Shown: in pieces, positions 54,773-63,997 of the stretch
Position numbering within the stretch: position 1 is the stretch's first letter
Layout: each line of letters starts with the position of its first letter
Assembly: GCF_000159095.1 (NCBI RefSeq)
Contig: NZ_GG666297.1
Span: forward strand, 56,946-120,945
DNA length: 64,000 nt
Direction of reading: 5' to 3'
DNA from: Anaerococcus tetradius ATCC 35098
GTDB taxonomy: Bacteria > Bacillota > Clostridia > Tissierellales > Peptoniphilaceae
The notes under the pieces: model-generated
What the model was told of the DNA's origin: nothing
The model's input: the letters and a program-made list of their open reading frames with translations, nothing else
Database searches by the model: none
Made by a program: the position numbers and the translations under genes

Positions 54773-54807
54773 CCCCTAAATCAAGAATTTGGATTTAGGG
54801 GTTTTCT
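54773..54807 (+). terminator. Rho-independent terminator
   Basis: CCCCTAAATC, nine-base loop, GATTTAGGGG, then TTTTCTT. Perfect 10-bp stem. Confidence 0.88.
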
Positions 54808-54842
54808 TATGACAAATTAAAGCTCAAAGAAAATTAATCTTA

Positions 54843-54871
54843 TTGCTTTGTTATCAGAAGTTTAATATAAT
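54843..54871 (+). promoter_or_regulatory. Promoter of the coiled-coil surface protein gene
   Basis: TTGCTT at 54843-54848, 17-bp spacer, TATAAT at 54866-54871; start near 54878. Confidence 0.65.
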
Positions 54872-54920
54872 ATATTTGGATAAAGCTTACTAATATATTA
54901 AAGTATAAAAAGGAGTAAAG

Positions 54921-57900
54921 ATGAAGAGAAAAAACATAGGGAAAATGGCTTTGATAATGGCTCTTTCTACTAGCCTACTTGCCTTAAATCCAATAGATAT
55001 TTATGCCCAGGACGAAAATGTTTCAAATGAAAAAGAACAGTCTCAAAAAGGAAATATGACTGAAGCCGAGGCTAAGGCAGACTATGAAAAAGTCAAATCT
55101 AAACTAGAAACTAGTGAAAAAAATTACCAATACAGCAAGGAAGATCAGCAAAATAATGATAAGGCTATTGAGAAGCTAGAAGATGAAATAAAAGATAAAA
55201 ATAACAAAATTGAAACTTCTAATGAGCAAATGAAAGATAGCTTAAGAAAACAAAAAGATGAAGAAGAAGAAAAAATAAAGCTTGGTGAAGGAAAAAAAGA
55301 AAAGCTTGAAAAAGACTTTCAAGCAAAAGATGTAGAAATAGCCCAAAATAATGAAAAAATCGAAACAACAAAGACTCAAAAAGAAAATGCTGAGAAAAAT
55401 TTAGCAGATGAAAAGGCTAATAATCCTACTTATCTTGAAGAGTTCAATAAGGCTGAAAGTGAAGTAAATTCAGCAAAAGAGAAAGAAGCTCAAGCTAAAA
55501 AGAATCTTGATGAGAAGGAAACTTTATTAGAAGCTAAAGAAAAGGCCATAGATGAAAAAGAAAGTGCAAGAAAAAAAGAAAGAGATAAGCTAAATGAGAA
55601 AGAAGCTGAAATAAAAGGCTTGGATAAAGAATTAGCAGACAATAAGCAACTTTTGCAAGAAAAAAAAGAAGCTCTAAAAGGACTTGATCCTGAAAGCGAT
55701 GCCTATAAAAAGCTAAGTGAAGAAATAGAAGGTCTGGAAAAAGAGCTAAAGCTTAAAGAAGAAGAGATAAAAAAACTTAATGATGAAAAAGTCCAATTAG
55801 AAGAAGAAATTAATAAGCAAAAAGATGACTTAAATAAACTAGATAAAACCAATAAGGACTCTGATAAGATTAAGACTCTTGAAGGCGAAAAAAAATCGAA
55901 AAATCAAGAAAAGGCTAAAATAGAAGAAACAAACAAGGCTATCGATGGAGAGATTGCTGGGCTTAATGAAAAAGTAGAAGTACAAGAAGAAGAGAAAGCT
56001 AAAAAACAAAGAGAGCTTGACGGACTAAAGGCAGAAAAAAGTCAAAAAGATACAGAAATTAGCAAGATAAGGGAAGATGTTTCTACTAAAGAGTCTAGCC
56101 TTAAGGAAAAAGAAGATGAATTATCTAAGTTAAAGGCTAAAAATGATGTTGAGAAAATAAAGGCAGAAGCCCAAAAACAATGGGATAAGGGTTCAGTAGG
56201 ATTTTTTGAAGCAAATGGATCTCAGGATGCTCTTGACGTATTTACAAAAGAAGTTCCTCATGATAAATTCCATGGCACTGGGAAAAATTCTGCTTTATAT
56301 CTAGAAGCTAATAAAGAAATGACTGCTGATGATTCTAGAAGCCTTGAAAGAATGAAAGAATCAATAGATGCTATTGATGAAGTAAATAGGATAAGACAGG
56401 AAAAAGGTGGCATTGATAGAAGAAAACTTTCTATAGTAGGTATTTCAGATTTTGAAATGGCTGTAGCTCAAGCTAATGCCAACTATTCTCAAGGTTATAT
56501 GGGTCATGCTAGCCAATATAATCCACCTTTTGAAAACTTATCTTGGGCAACAAATAACACAGCAAGAAAGGCTTTAGAGGGCTGGTATAGTGAAAAAGAA
56601 TTATTTGATAAGCTTAGAGAAAAGGGATACAAGTCCAGATCCGAAATGGAAAAAGCATTAGATGAAAATTTAGGCTTGAAAGAAGAGTTAAAAAAATATG
56701 GCTTTACTGAATTTCAATTGGGTCACTACACAAACTTAGTTGATGACTTGATGTGGCCAAAAGACTTTACTCACAAGGACTCAACAGTTGCAGGTTATGC
56801 TATAAGACCATCAGATCTATTCAAGGATAGAACATCTACTCCAGCCCAAGTACACTCCCTAGTCCTAAATGCGAGAACTGATCAAGAAAGACATTCTAAG
56901 ATTTATTCGGTAGAAGAATATAGGAATAAATTTAACGCTTATTGTAAGGATCTTCAAGATAAGATTGAAGGCAATGTAGGTATTAAAGATGAAGACAAAA
57001 AAGCTATTGAAAATCTAGAAAAGGAAATTCTAACTTTTAAAACTGATTTGGAAACCCGTAAGGATAGTTTAGCTAGTAAGGAAAAAGAACTCAAGGCTAA
57101 AGAAGATTATATTAAGGATAAAGAAAATGCTTTATCAACACTTAATCAGGCTATAGGTCAAAATAAAGATAAAATTAAAGAAGATAAGCTAAAAAAAGAA
57201 AAAAATACTAAAAAGATCGAAGAACTAAGCGAGGCTATAAAAGGCTTAGAAAAAGAAATTAAAAATATCAGAAGTTCAAATAGCGACTATAATAGCAAAC
57301 CAGAAGAAATTGAAAAGGCTATTAAAGAAAATGAAAGAACACTAGAAGAGAAAAATAAAAGTCTAGCTGATCTTAAAGAAAGCAAAAGTTCTTTAGAAAA
57401 AGACCTTGAAGATAAAAAAACAAAGTTAAGGACTGAAGATGAAAAAAGAGTAAGGCTTAATGAAGAAATTAAATCTTTAGAAGCTTCTATTAAAGAAAAA
57501 AACGAAAGCTTGAATAAGGCTAAGGATCAAAAGAAAGGCTTAGAAGAAAATATCAAGCAAATTGAAGATGATAAGAAAGCTCTAGAAGATGAGAAGACTG
57601 CCCTTGCTAGTGATTTAGAAAAAACTAAAGAAGATTTGTCAAAGAAAATTGAAGAAAAGAAGGCCAAGGAAGAATCATTGGCAAAACTTAAAGTAACTAA
57701 AGAGAAAACAACAAATTTTGAAAAAGAAATCGAGGAGAAAGGTCAAACAATTGCTGACTTAGAAAATAGCAATAAAAATTTATTAGAGGCAAAGAAACTT
57801 ATAGATAAAGAAGAAAAAGCCCTTGTTAAAGAAATAAGTGAAGCTAAGGCTAAGCTTGAAAGCTTGAAAAAAATCGACCTTGCTGATGAGAAAAGCTTTA

Positions 57901-58844
57901 AGGATAACTTGGAATTAAGTAAGCTTTATAAGAAAAAGCAAAATCTAGAAGAAGAAGTAAAGGATGACCAAAAAAGGCTTGAAAAACTTGTGGCTAAGGG
58001 TGAAGAATTGAAAGCTAATTTAGAAGAGGCTAAAAAAGTCTATGAAAAAGACTTAGAATCCTATAATAAAGCCAAGGCAAAATTAGATGAATTTAAGAAA
58101 AATGAAAGGGATTTTTCTAGTATTATTCTAAAAGAGTCAAAAGAAAAAACGAGTGATAAAAAGTATGAAGAGCTAGAAGATGCCCTCTTTGAAATAAAAA
58201 ATGATTATCTCTTTAATGACATTAGAAAAGAGGAAGGTAAATTCTACGAAAAAGTTATAAGCTATGAAAGAAAAGATGACAAATCTATCGAAAAAATCTT
58301 TGACGGACTCGAATATTACAACAGAGAAAGCATAGGAAAACTCTTAGTAAAAGCTGATAATCACGAGCTATCTTTCATAGAAGCTATCTTTAAAAATAAG
58401 CTAAATTCTAATAAAGACCTAAGACTTTCAATTTTTAAAGATGATAAGTATATAGAGAATCTATTCAAAGATTTATTTACAACAAATATTAAGGGTGTAG
58501 AAGTTGTTCTTTCTAAAGATAAAAGAAGCTATCTAAGAGCTAACTTTATGATAAATGGCAAATACTATAGCCTAGAAGGAAGAAATCTTTCTAGTGAAGA
58601 ATTTGTAAAAATCACATCTAAGATAATTGAAAATATCAAGAGCAAGCAAGCAGACGAAAGAAAAGTAAGTCTAGGAAAACTTGCTATAGCAAGGGATGAG
58701 CTAAGTGTCAATAGTAAAGCTATTGAAAAACTTTTAAATGAATATCCAAATATAGTTAAAAATTCAGCAGAGAAATTGAGAGCTTACCTAGTAAAGGCAA
58801 GAAAATTAATAGAAAGAGCCAACTTTATCCTTATGGAAAAGTAA
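54921..58844 (+). CDS. Large secreted coiled-coil protein with a CAP domain
   Basis: 1307 residues. Signal peptide (about 1-30, ending DIYAQD). A long Glu/Lys-rich coiled coil (about 45-410), a globular part (about 420-680) that looks like a CAP/SCP domain of the kind in SEC10/PgrA surface-exclusion proteins, a second coiled coil (about 695-1070) and an unrecognised C-terminal domain (about 1080-1307). The CAP signature HASQYNPPFENLSW has His529 and Glu538, the conserved metal-site pair. There is no LPxTG-like motif or C-terminal membrane helix, so attachment must differ or the protein is released. AAAGGAG lies upstream; it has its own promoter and terminator. Function unknown; adhesion or cell-cell contact is a guess. 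Confidence 0.85.
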   Translation: MKRKNIGKMALIMALSTSLLALNPIDIYAQDENVSNEKEQSQKGNMTEAEAKADYEKVKSKLETSEKNYQYSKEDQQNNDKAIEKLEDEIKDKNNKIETSNEQMKDSLRKQKDEEEEKIKLGEGKKEKLEKDFQAKDVEIAQNNEKIETTKTQKENAEKNLADEKANNPTYLEEFNKAESEVNSAKEKEAQAKKNLDEKETLLEAKEKAIDEKESARKKERDKLNEKEAEIKGLDKELADNKQLLQEKKEALKGLDPESDAYKKLSEEIEGLEKELKLKEEEIKKLNDEKVQLEEEINKQKDDLNKLDKTNKDSDKIKTLEGEKKSKNQEKAKIEETNKAIDGEIAGLNEKVEVQEEEKAKKQRELDGLKAEKSQKDTEISKIREDVSTKESSLKEKEDELSKLKAKNDVEKIKAEAQKQWDKGSVGFFEANGSQDALDVFTKEVPHDKFHGTGKNSALYLEANKEMTADDSRSLERMKESIDAIDEVNRIRQEKGGIDRRKLSIVGISDFEMAVAQANANYSQGYMGHASQYNPPFENLSWATNNTARKALEGWYSEKELFDKLREKGYKSRSEMEKALDENLGLKEELKKYGFTEFQLGHYTNLVDDLMWPKDFTHKDSTVAGYAIRPSDLFKDRTSTPAQVHSLVLNARTDQERHSKIYSVEEYRNKFNAYCKDLQDKIEGNVGIKDEDKKAIENLEKEILTFKTDLETRKDSLASKEKELKAKEDYIKDKENALSTLNQAIGQNKDKIKEDKLKKEKNTKKIEELSEAIKGLEKEIKNIRSSNSDYNSKPEEIEKAIKENERTLEEKNKSLADLKESKSSLEKDLEDKKTKLRTEDEKRVRLNEEIKSLEASIKEKNESLNKAKDQKKGLEENIKQIEDDKKALEDEKTALASDLEKTKEDLSKKIEEKKAKEESLAKLKVTKEKTTNFEKEIEEKGQTIADLENSNKNLLEAKKLIDKEEKALVKEISEAKAKLESLKKIDLADEKSFKDNLELSKLYKKKQNLEEEVKDDQKRLEKLVAKGEELKANLEEAKKVYEKDLESYNKAKAKLDEFKKNERDFSSIILKESKEKTSDKKYEELEDALFEIKNDYLFNDIRKEEGKFYEKVISYERKDDKSIEKIFDGLEYYNRESIGKLLVKADNHELSFIEAIFKNKLNSNKDLRLSIFKDDKYIENLFKDLFTTNIKGVEVVLSKDKRSYLRANFMINGKYYSLEGRNLSSEEFVKITSKIIENIKSKQADERKVSLGKLAIARDELSVNSKAIEKLLNEYPNIVKNSAEKLRAYLVKARKLIERANFILMEK

Positions 58845-58857
58845 ATTATTAATTGTT

Positions 58858-58906
58858 AGTATCAACCTAAATCCTGATAAAGGAATGAGGGTTGATACTT
58901 TTTTTG
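58858..58906 (+). terminator. Rho-independent terminator
   Basis: AGTATCAACC, 22-base loop, GGTTGATACT, then seven T. Ends the coiled-coil protein gene. Confidence 0.88.
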
Positions 58907-58948
58907 AAAAAAATCGGCTATGTAAATAATGGCTTTTGTCTGATAAAT

Positions 58949-58976
58949 AAAAAAACCATCAGCCTTAGCCGATGGA
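58949..58976 (-). terminator. Rho-independent terminator of the DUF1858 gene
   Basis: On the minus strand CCATCGGC, loop, GCTGATGG, then seven T. Confidence 0.8.
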
Positions 58977-58980
58977 AATT

Positions 58981-59208
58981 TTATTTATTGAGTTCTGCTA
59001 GTAGGTAGTCGCAGTCCATTCCATGCACCATACAAGCTTCCTCTAAGCTTTCGTATAGGGAAGATGGACAAGCTATACAACCCATACCTGCCATCAAGAG
59101 TGTGTTGATAGCTTCTGGTTTTATTTGGATTATCTCGCCTATAATCATATCACGAGTAATTTTCTTCTTAGCAGTTGTGTCTGTTGTTTTGTTTTCTTCT
59201 AAAGCCAT
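58981..59208 (-). CDS. DUF1858 domain protein
   Basis: 75 residues. From residue 15 (KKITRDMIIGEIIQIKPEAI) it matches DUF1858, a small helical domain with two Cys (GMGCIACP) thought to be redox active and often linked to hybrid-cluster proteins. AAGGAGG lies upstream on the minus strand. It is a single gene with no redox partner nearby, so its role is unknown. Confidence 0.85.
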   Translation of the reverse strand: MALEENKTTDTTAKKKITRDMIIGEIIQIKPEAINTLLMAGMGCIACPSSLYESLEEACMVHGMDCDYLLAELNK

Positions 59209-59308
59209 AGATAGACCTCCTTGTTAGTATTATTTTACTATAAAAATTTATGTATTCAAAGCAGTTTACTAGGGATTGTTTTATTATATAATATATACAG
59301 GAGGATAT

Positions 59309-59671
59309 ATGAAAAATCAAGAAAAAATATTAGATGAAATAATGGAAGATAGAAATAAATTGCTAAAAATAAATAAGGAGATAGAAGGAATTAATAAGTC
59401 TATCCCTTTTTGGAAAATCTTTGCGATTCCCTTATTTATATCTTTGCTTGTTTTTGCTCTTAGTTTTAAATTTTCTCTTACAGATAGCCAAAGAATAGGG
59501 ATATTTATGGTTTTATTCGCCCTTACCTTGGTGGTATTTACGATAAATACTAGGAAGAACATAAGGATACAAAAGGATATCTTGATAGATGAGAGAAAAA
59601 AAATTCAGCACAAAATTTTTGAAAAGACTAAGCTTATGGCAAATGAGGAAAATAATAGTGAGAACAGTTAA
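59309..59671 (+). CDS. Small two-helix membrane protein
   Basis: 120 residues from the ATG at 59309, preceded by CAGGAGG; an earlier in-frame ATG at 59276 has no such site. A charged N-terminal helix (about 1-33), two membrane helices (about 36-56 and 63-80) and a Lys-rich C-terminal coil. The family is not recognised. TTTACT-N16-TATAAT at 59265-59292 could be its promoter. The hemolysin III gene starts inside its last codons, so both are coupled. Confidence 0.7.
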   Translation: MKNQEKILDEIMEDRNKLLKINKEIEGINKSIPFWKIFAIPLFISLLVFALSFKFSLTDSQRIGIFMVLFALTLVVFTINTRKNIRIQKDILIDERKKIQHKIFEKTKLMANEENNSENS

Positions 59672-60308
59672 TTATTCAAAAACAGAAGAAAGAATAAATA
59701 TAATAAGCCATGGTATTGGATTTATCCTGAGCCTTTTGCTCTTTATACCAATAATTGTTTCTAAAGCAAGAGAAGGGGAAAGTATGATGGTTTTGGCATG
59801 GTCGGTATATTTTTCTGCAATAGCGATCATGTTTTTGGCATCAAGTCTTTATCATTCGATGACTAATCCAACGGCACGTCTGATTTTTAGGGCTATTGAC
59901 CATGGGGTAATCTATTTAACCATAGCTGGTTCCTATACACCGATAATTCTTTTGGCAGTTAATTCCTTGTTTGGAGTTGTGATTTTCATTTTGGTTTGGA
60001 TTCTTGCCATAGCTGGGATCATAATGAATATTATTGCCTTTGCCATTGGAAAAGAAGAAAAAATAAGTAAGGCGTCTATGATAATTTACATAATTATGGG
60101 TTGGATATCCTTGTTTTTGATCTACGATATCTTTAAGAAACTTGGGCCTTCTTATCTTATCTATCTATTTTCTGGGGGAATCCTTTATAGTGTAGGAGCT
60201 TTCTTCTATTCAAAGAAAAATCTTAAATATAATCATGCAATCTGGCATATTTTTATAATATTTGCGACTTATGCAATGTTTTTAGCTAATTTCATCTACC
60301 TTACTTGA
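59658..60308 (+). CDS. Hemolysin III / PAQR family membrane protein
   Basis: 216 residues from the GTG at 59658, which has GAGG nine bases upstream; earlier in-frame ATGs at 59589 and 59643 lack a site. Seven membrane helices. Family motifs ISHGIGF, SSLYHS, RAIDHGVIYLTIAGSYTP and HAIWHIFI supply the three His and Asp/Ser metal ligands of the PAQR fold. Its role in bacteria is poorly known, and true haemolysis should not be inferred. Confidence 0.9.
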   Translation: MRTVNYSKTEERINIISHGIGFILSLLLFIPIIVSKAREGESMMVLAWSVYFSAIAIMFLASSLYHSMTNPTARLIFRAIDHGVIYLTIAGSYTPIILLAVNSLFGVVIFILVWILAIAGIIMNIIAFAIGKEEKISKASMIIYIIMGWISLFLIYDIFKKLGPSYLIYLFSGGILYSVGAFFYSKKNLKYNHAIWHIFIIFATYAMFLANFIYLT

Positions 60309-60310
60309 TA

Positions 60311-60338
60311 TTGAAAAGCTAAAGGTGGCTAGTATAGT
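60311..60338 (+). promoter_or_regulatory. Promoter of htpG
   Basis: TTGAAA at 60311-60316, 16-bp spacer, TATAGT at 60333-60338. The start would be near 60345, inside the CIRCE element. Confidence 0.65.
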
Positions 60339-60339
60339 A

Positions 60340-60366
60340 TTAGCAGTCAGAGATTAAGAGTGCTAA
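60340..60366 (+). promoter_or_regulatory. CIRCE element (HrcA operator)
   Basis: TTAGCAGTC-N9-GAGTGCTAA. The consensus is TTAGCACTC-N9-GAGTGCTAA, so 17 of 18 arm bases match. It overlaps the predicted transcription start and ends just before the AAGGAGG ribosome site. Confidence 0.92.
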
Positions 60367-60375
60367 GGAGGAAAT

Positions 60376-62229
60376 ATGAAACAAGAATTTAAAGCGGAAG
60401 CTAAGAAAGTCATGGATCTTATGATTAATTCCATTTACACAAACAAGGAAATTTTCCTAAGAGAGTTGATTTCCAATGCTTCAGATGCACTAGACAAGTT
60501 ATATTATCAAGACTTAAAGAGTGATAATTCTACAGATAAGTCTGATTATTATATAGAGCTTATCCCAAATACGGAAGAGAGAAGCCTTATTGTAAGAGAT
60601 ACTGGTATAGGAATGAATGAAAAAGACCTAATCGAAAATTTGGGTACTATAGCTAAGTCAGGAACTGAGATTTTTAAGAAGTCTGTGGAAGATGCTGATG
60701 TCAAAGATCTTATCGGTCAATTCGGTGTAGGTTTTTATTCAGCCTTCATGGTAGCAAGTAAGATAGAGGTTTTGACCAAGAAATTTGCAGATGATAAGGC
60801 TTACTTGTGGACTTCAGAAAATGCTGACTCCTATGAGATAGAAGAAGCCAGCAAAGAAGGTCATGGAACTGATATCAAGCTATATTTTAAGGAAAGCTCA
60901 GAAGATTTTGATTATGACGAATTTTTAGACCAATATAGGCTTAAAAATCTAGTAGAAAAATATTCTAACTACATCAGATACCCAATCAAGATGCTTGTGA
61001 CTAAGACAAGAAAGGCAGAAGATTCAACCGATGAGGATCCAAAGTATGAGGACTATAAGGATTATGACATCCTAAACTCAAATAAGCCAATTTGGAAGAA
61101 GAATAAGTCGGAGCTTGAAGATAAGGACTACATCAATTTCTACAGGGAAAGCCACTACGGCTTTGATGAGCCAATTTCTTGGATACACTTTTCAGTAGAA
61201 GGACTCGTAAGTTTTAAGGCCCTACTCTATATACCAAAGAAGGCTCCTTTTGATTTTTATTCTAAGGATTACAAAAAAGGCCTTGAGCTTTACTCCCATG
61301 GGGTTAAAATAATGGACAGGTCAGAAGACCTACTTGATGATGCCTTCTCTTTCGTTAAGGGTGTTGTAGACAGTGATGATATCAGCCTAAATATTTCAAG
61401 AGAGACCCTCCAACAAGATAGGCAAGTACGAGTTATCGCTAAACAAATCAACAAGAAAATCAAACAAGCTCTAGCTGATTTACTTAAAAATGATAGAGAA
61501 AAATATGAATCCTTCTTTAAGGAATTTGGCAATAGCCTAAAGGTATCAATTTATGAATCCTTTGCTGCTAACAAGGAAGAATTGGAAGATCTCTTGCTCT
61601 TTTATTCAAGAAAAGAAGATAAGCTAATAAGTCTTGCTGAATACAAAGAAGCTATGAAATCAACAGATGAGGATATACTCTATGCAGTTGGCGACAGCCT
61701 TGAAAGAATCAAAAATTCACCAGTCCTAAGCCAAATAGATGAAGACAGAGATGTCCTCCTCCTAGACGAAAAGCTTGATGAGTTTTTAATAAAGATGCTA
61801 AAAGATTATAAGGACCTTCCTTTCAAGTCCATTAATCAAGTAGAAGAAAATGAAAATGCTGATGAGGATGAAAGTGATAAGAAATTAGTAGACTTTGCCA
61901 AAGAAAACACCCCAGATGATGTAGTCGATGTTAGATTTACTGATAAGATGGGAGACATACCATCAATGATCAAGCAAAGGGGAGAAGTTTCTATAGAAAT
62001 GGAGAAAACTCTCAAAAATCAACCTCAAGCTATGGGTATCAAGGCAGATAAGGTTCTTGAGATAAACAAGAAAACTAGGGCCTATAAGTTACTTATAGAA
62101 AATTTGGATAAGGATAAAGATAAGGCAAAGATGATAATTGGACTTTTACTAGACCAAGCAAGACTTATGGAAGGCCTCGAAATAGAAGACCCTGTTTCTT
62201 ATACAAAAAATATATGGAAATTAATTTAG
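60376..62229 (+). CDS. htpG: Hsp90 chaperone HtpG
   Basis: ATP-dependent cytosolic chaperone. The 617-residue length is normal. The GHKL ATPase domain has FLRELISNASDALDKL (Asn for magnesium), DTGIGMNEKDL, and GQFGVGFYSAFM; the middle domain carries SRETLQQDRQVR (catalytic Arg). A strong AAGGAGG lies upstream. The CIRCE operator before it places it in the HrcA heat-shock regulon. An M18 aminopeptidase follows. Confidence 0.97.
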   Translation: MKQEFKAEAKKVMDLMINSIYTNKEIFLRELISNASDALDKLYYQDLKSDNSTDKSDYYIELIPNTEERSLIVRDTGIGMNEKDLIENLGTIAKSGTEIFKKSVEDADVKDLIGQFGVGFYSAFMVASKIEVLTKKFADDKAYLWTSENADSYEIEEASKEGHGTDIKLYFKESSEDFDYDEFLDQYRLKNLVEKYSNYIRYPIKMLVTKTRKAEDSTDEDPKYEDYKDYDILNSNKPIWKKNKSELEDKDYINFYRESHYGFDEPISWIHFSVEGLVSFKALLYIPKKAPFDFYSKDYKKGLELYSHGVKIMDRSEDLLDDAFSFVKGVVDSDDISLNISRETLQQDRQVRVIAKQINKKIKQALADLLKNDREKYESFFKEFGNSLKVSIYESFAANKEELEDLLLFYSRKEDKLISLAEYKEAMKSTDEDILYAVGDSLERIKNSPVLSQIDEDRDVLLLDEKLDEFLIKMLKDYKDLPFKSINQVEENENADEDESDKKLVDFAKENTPDDVVDVRFTDKMGDIPSMIKQRGEVSIEMEKTLKNQPQAMGIKADKVLEINKKTRAYKLLIENLDKDKDKAKMIIGLLLDQARLMEGLEIEDPVSYTKNIWKLI

Positions 62230-62237
62230 GAGCTAAG

Positions 62238-63620
62238 ATGGAATATGCTAGAAAAAATGTTTGGCTAAACATAGACCAAGCTAAGAAAGATGAACTAGAA
62301 GAAGTAGCCAAAGACTATATGGCTTTTATGGATAAGTCAAAGACAGAAAGACTTGCAGTAAAAGAAATTGTAAGAAGAGCAGAAGCCAAGGGATTTAGAA
62401 ATATAGACGAACTTATAAAGGAAAAATCCCTAAAGGCTGGAGATAAGGTCTATGCCAAAAATAGGCAAAAGGCAGTTGCCCTTTTTGTAATTGGAGAAAA
62501 GGACTTTGAAGAAGGAATGAGCATAATAGGAAGTCACTTAGATAGCCCAAGACTTGACCTAAAACCTGTTCCTTTATACGAATCAAGGGGCATATCCTAT
62601 CTAAAGACCCACTACTATGGAGGAATTAAAAAATACCATTGGGTAAATATTCCCCTAGCCCTCAATGGAGTTGTCTTTGACAAAGAAGGCAAAAAAATTG
62701 ACGTATCAATTGGTGAAAAAGAAGATGAACCAGTATTTTTCATCTCTGAGCTATTAATCCATCTATCAAAAGACCTAAACGAAAAAAAGGCCAGCAACGT
62801 AATAGAAGGCGAACAACTAAACATCATGGTTGGATCAATTCCTCTAGCAGATGAAAAAGACAATCCAGTAAAGAAAAATATCCTAAAAATCTTAGAAGAA
62901 AAATATAATATTTCAGAAGAAGACTTCCTAACAGCAGAATTTGAAGTAGTTCCTGCAAACAAGGCAAGAGTAGTTGGCCTCGACTCATCAATGATTATGG
63001 CCCATGGTCATGATGATAAGGTCTGTGCCTACACTTCACTCAGGGCAATACTAGAATGTGAAAATCCATCAAAGACCCTAGTAGGACTCTTTGTCGATAA
63101 GGAAGAAATAGGCTCTGTCGGAGCAACAGGCATGAGCTCACAATTTTTTGAAAACACTGTAGTAGAATTAATGAACCTTAGAAATGACCTAAGCCTTGTA
63201 AGCTTTAAGAGGGCTATGAAAAACTCTAAAGTATTATCAGCAGATGTAACCCTTGCAGAAGATCCAAACTTCCTAGAAGCTACAGAAGAAAATAATACCG
63301 CAAAACTTGGTTATGGTGTTGCCCTTACCAAATACACAGGCTCAAGAGGCAAGGGAGGATCTAACGATGCTGACGCAGAATACCTCCAAGAAGTAAGACT
63401 TGCTTTCGAAAAAGGCCAAACAATTTGGCAAACTGGAGAACTAGGCAAAGTTGACCAAGGTGGTGGAGGAACAATTGCCTACATTCTTGCTGAATATGGC
63501 ATGCAAGTAGTCGATTGTGGAACGCCAGTAATATCCATGCACGCACCCCTAGAGCTCGTAAGCAAAGCCGATGTTTATGAGACTTACAGGGCCTATAAAT
63601 CTTTTTACAAAAATATTTGA
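62238..63620 (+). CDS. M18 family aminopeptidase (second copy)
   Basis: 460 residues from the ATG at 62238, with AGGAGC seven bases upstream; the ATG at 62214 overlaps htpG and has no site. Zinc aminopeptidase with GSHLDSPRLDLKP (first His, Asp), YYGGIKKYHWVN, GLDSSMIMAHGHDDKVCA (metal Asp), VDKEEIGSVGATG (Glu pair) and ISMHAPLEL (last His). It differs clearly from the copy at 45901 (424 residues), so the two are old paralogues of distinct M18 subtypes. It follows htpG by 8 bp. Confidence 0.93.
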   Translation: MEYARKNVWLNIDQAKKDELEEVAKDYMAFMDKSKTERLAVKEIVRRAEAKGFRNIDELIKEKSLKAGDKVYAKNRQKAVALFVIGEKDFEEGMSIIGSHLDSPRLDLKPVPLYESRGISYLKTHYYGGIKKYHWVNIPLALNGVVFDKEGKKIDVSIGEKEDEPVFFISELLIHLSKDLNEKKASNVIEGEQLNIMVGSIPLADEKDNPVKKNILKILEEKYNISEEDFLTAEFEVVPANKARVVGLDSSMIMAHGHDDKVCAYTSLRAILECENPSKTLVGLFVDKEEIGSVGATGMSSQFFENTVVELMNLRNDLSLVSFKRAMKNSKVLSADVTLAEDPNFLEATEENNTAKLGYGVALTKYTGSRGKGGSNDADAEYLQEVRLAFEKGQTIWQTGELGKVDQGGGGTIAYILAEYGMQVVDCGTPVISMHAPLELVSKADVYETYRAYKSFYKNI

Positions 63621-63644
63621 CAAGCCCTAATACAAGCGTATAAT
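63617..63644 (+). promoter_or_regulatory. First veg promoter
   Basis: TTGACA-N16-TATAAT, both hexamers perfect; its -35 overlaps the stop codon of the aminopeptidase gene. Confidence 0.75.
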
Positions 63645-63652
63645 TAATTAAT

Positions 63653-63681
63653 TTGACATTACTTGTAATTCATAGTATAAT
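63653..63681 (+). promoter_or_regulatory. Second veg promoter
   Basis: TTGACA-N17-TATAAT, a perfect consensus promoter; start near 63688, 24 bases before veg. Confidence 0.9.
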
Positions 63682-63711
63682 AGTAAACATAACGAATGAG
63701 AGGATGATTAA

Positions 63712-63948
63712 ATGGCACATAAATCAGTTCAAGACATTAGAAATGAAGTAATAAGTAATGTGGGTAAGGAAGTTATTCTCAAAGCAGATATGGGAAGGAA
63801 AAGAACAAAAACTAAGACGGGAGTCATAGTAGATGCCTTTCCTAGTGTATTTACAGTAAAAGTAAACAATGATTTTGATGTGGAAAGAACAGTATCTTAC
63901 ACATACTCAGATATCCTAACATCAACTGTAAAACTATCAGCTGATTAA
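63712..63948 (+). CDS. veg: Veg family protein
   Basis: 78-residue small basic protein of the Veg family, conserved in Firmicutes and linked in Bacillus to biofilm gene control. It has the pattern IRNEVISNVGKEVILKADMGRKR followed by TGVIVDAFPSVFTVKV. GAGAGGAT lies upstream. Two consensus promoters precede it and a terminator follows, so it is a strong single-gene unit, as veg is in Bacillus. Confidence 0.93.
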   Translation: MAHKSVQDIRNEVISNVGKEVILKADMGRKRTKTKTGVIVDAFPSVFTVKVNNDFDVERTVSYTYSDILTSTVKLSAD

Positions 63949-63997
63949 AAACAAGACTCGGAAGCAAAATTTTTGCTACGAGTCTTGTTTTATTTTT
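63947..63997 (+). terminator. Rho-independent terminator after veg
   Basis: AAAACAAGACTCG pairs with CGAGTCTTGTTTT, with an inner AGCAAAA/TTTTGCT hairpin, then ATTTTTAAT. Very stable. Confidence 0.92.
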
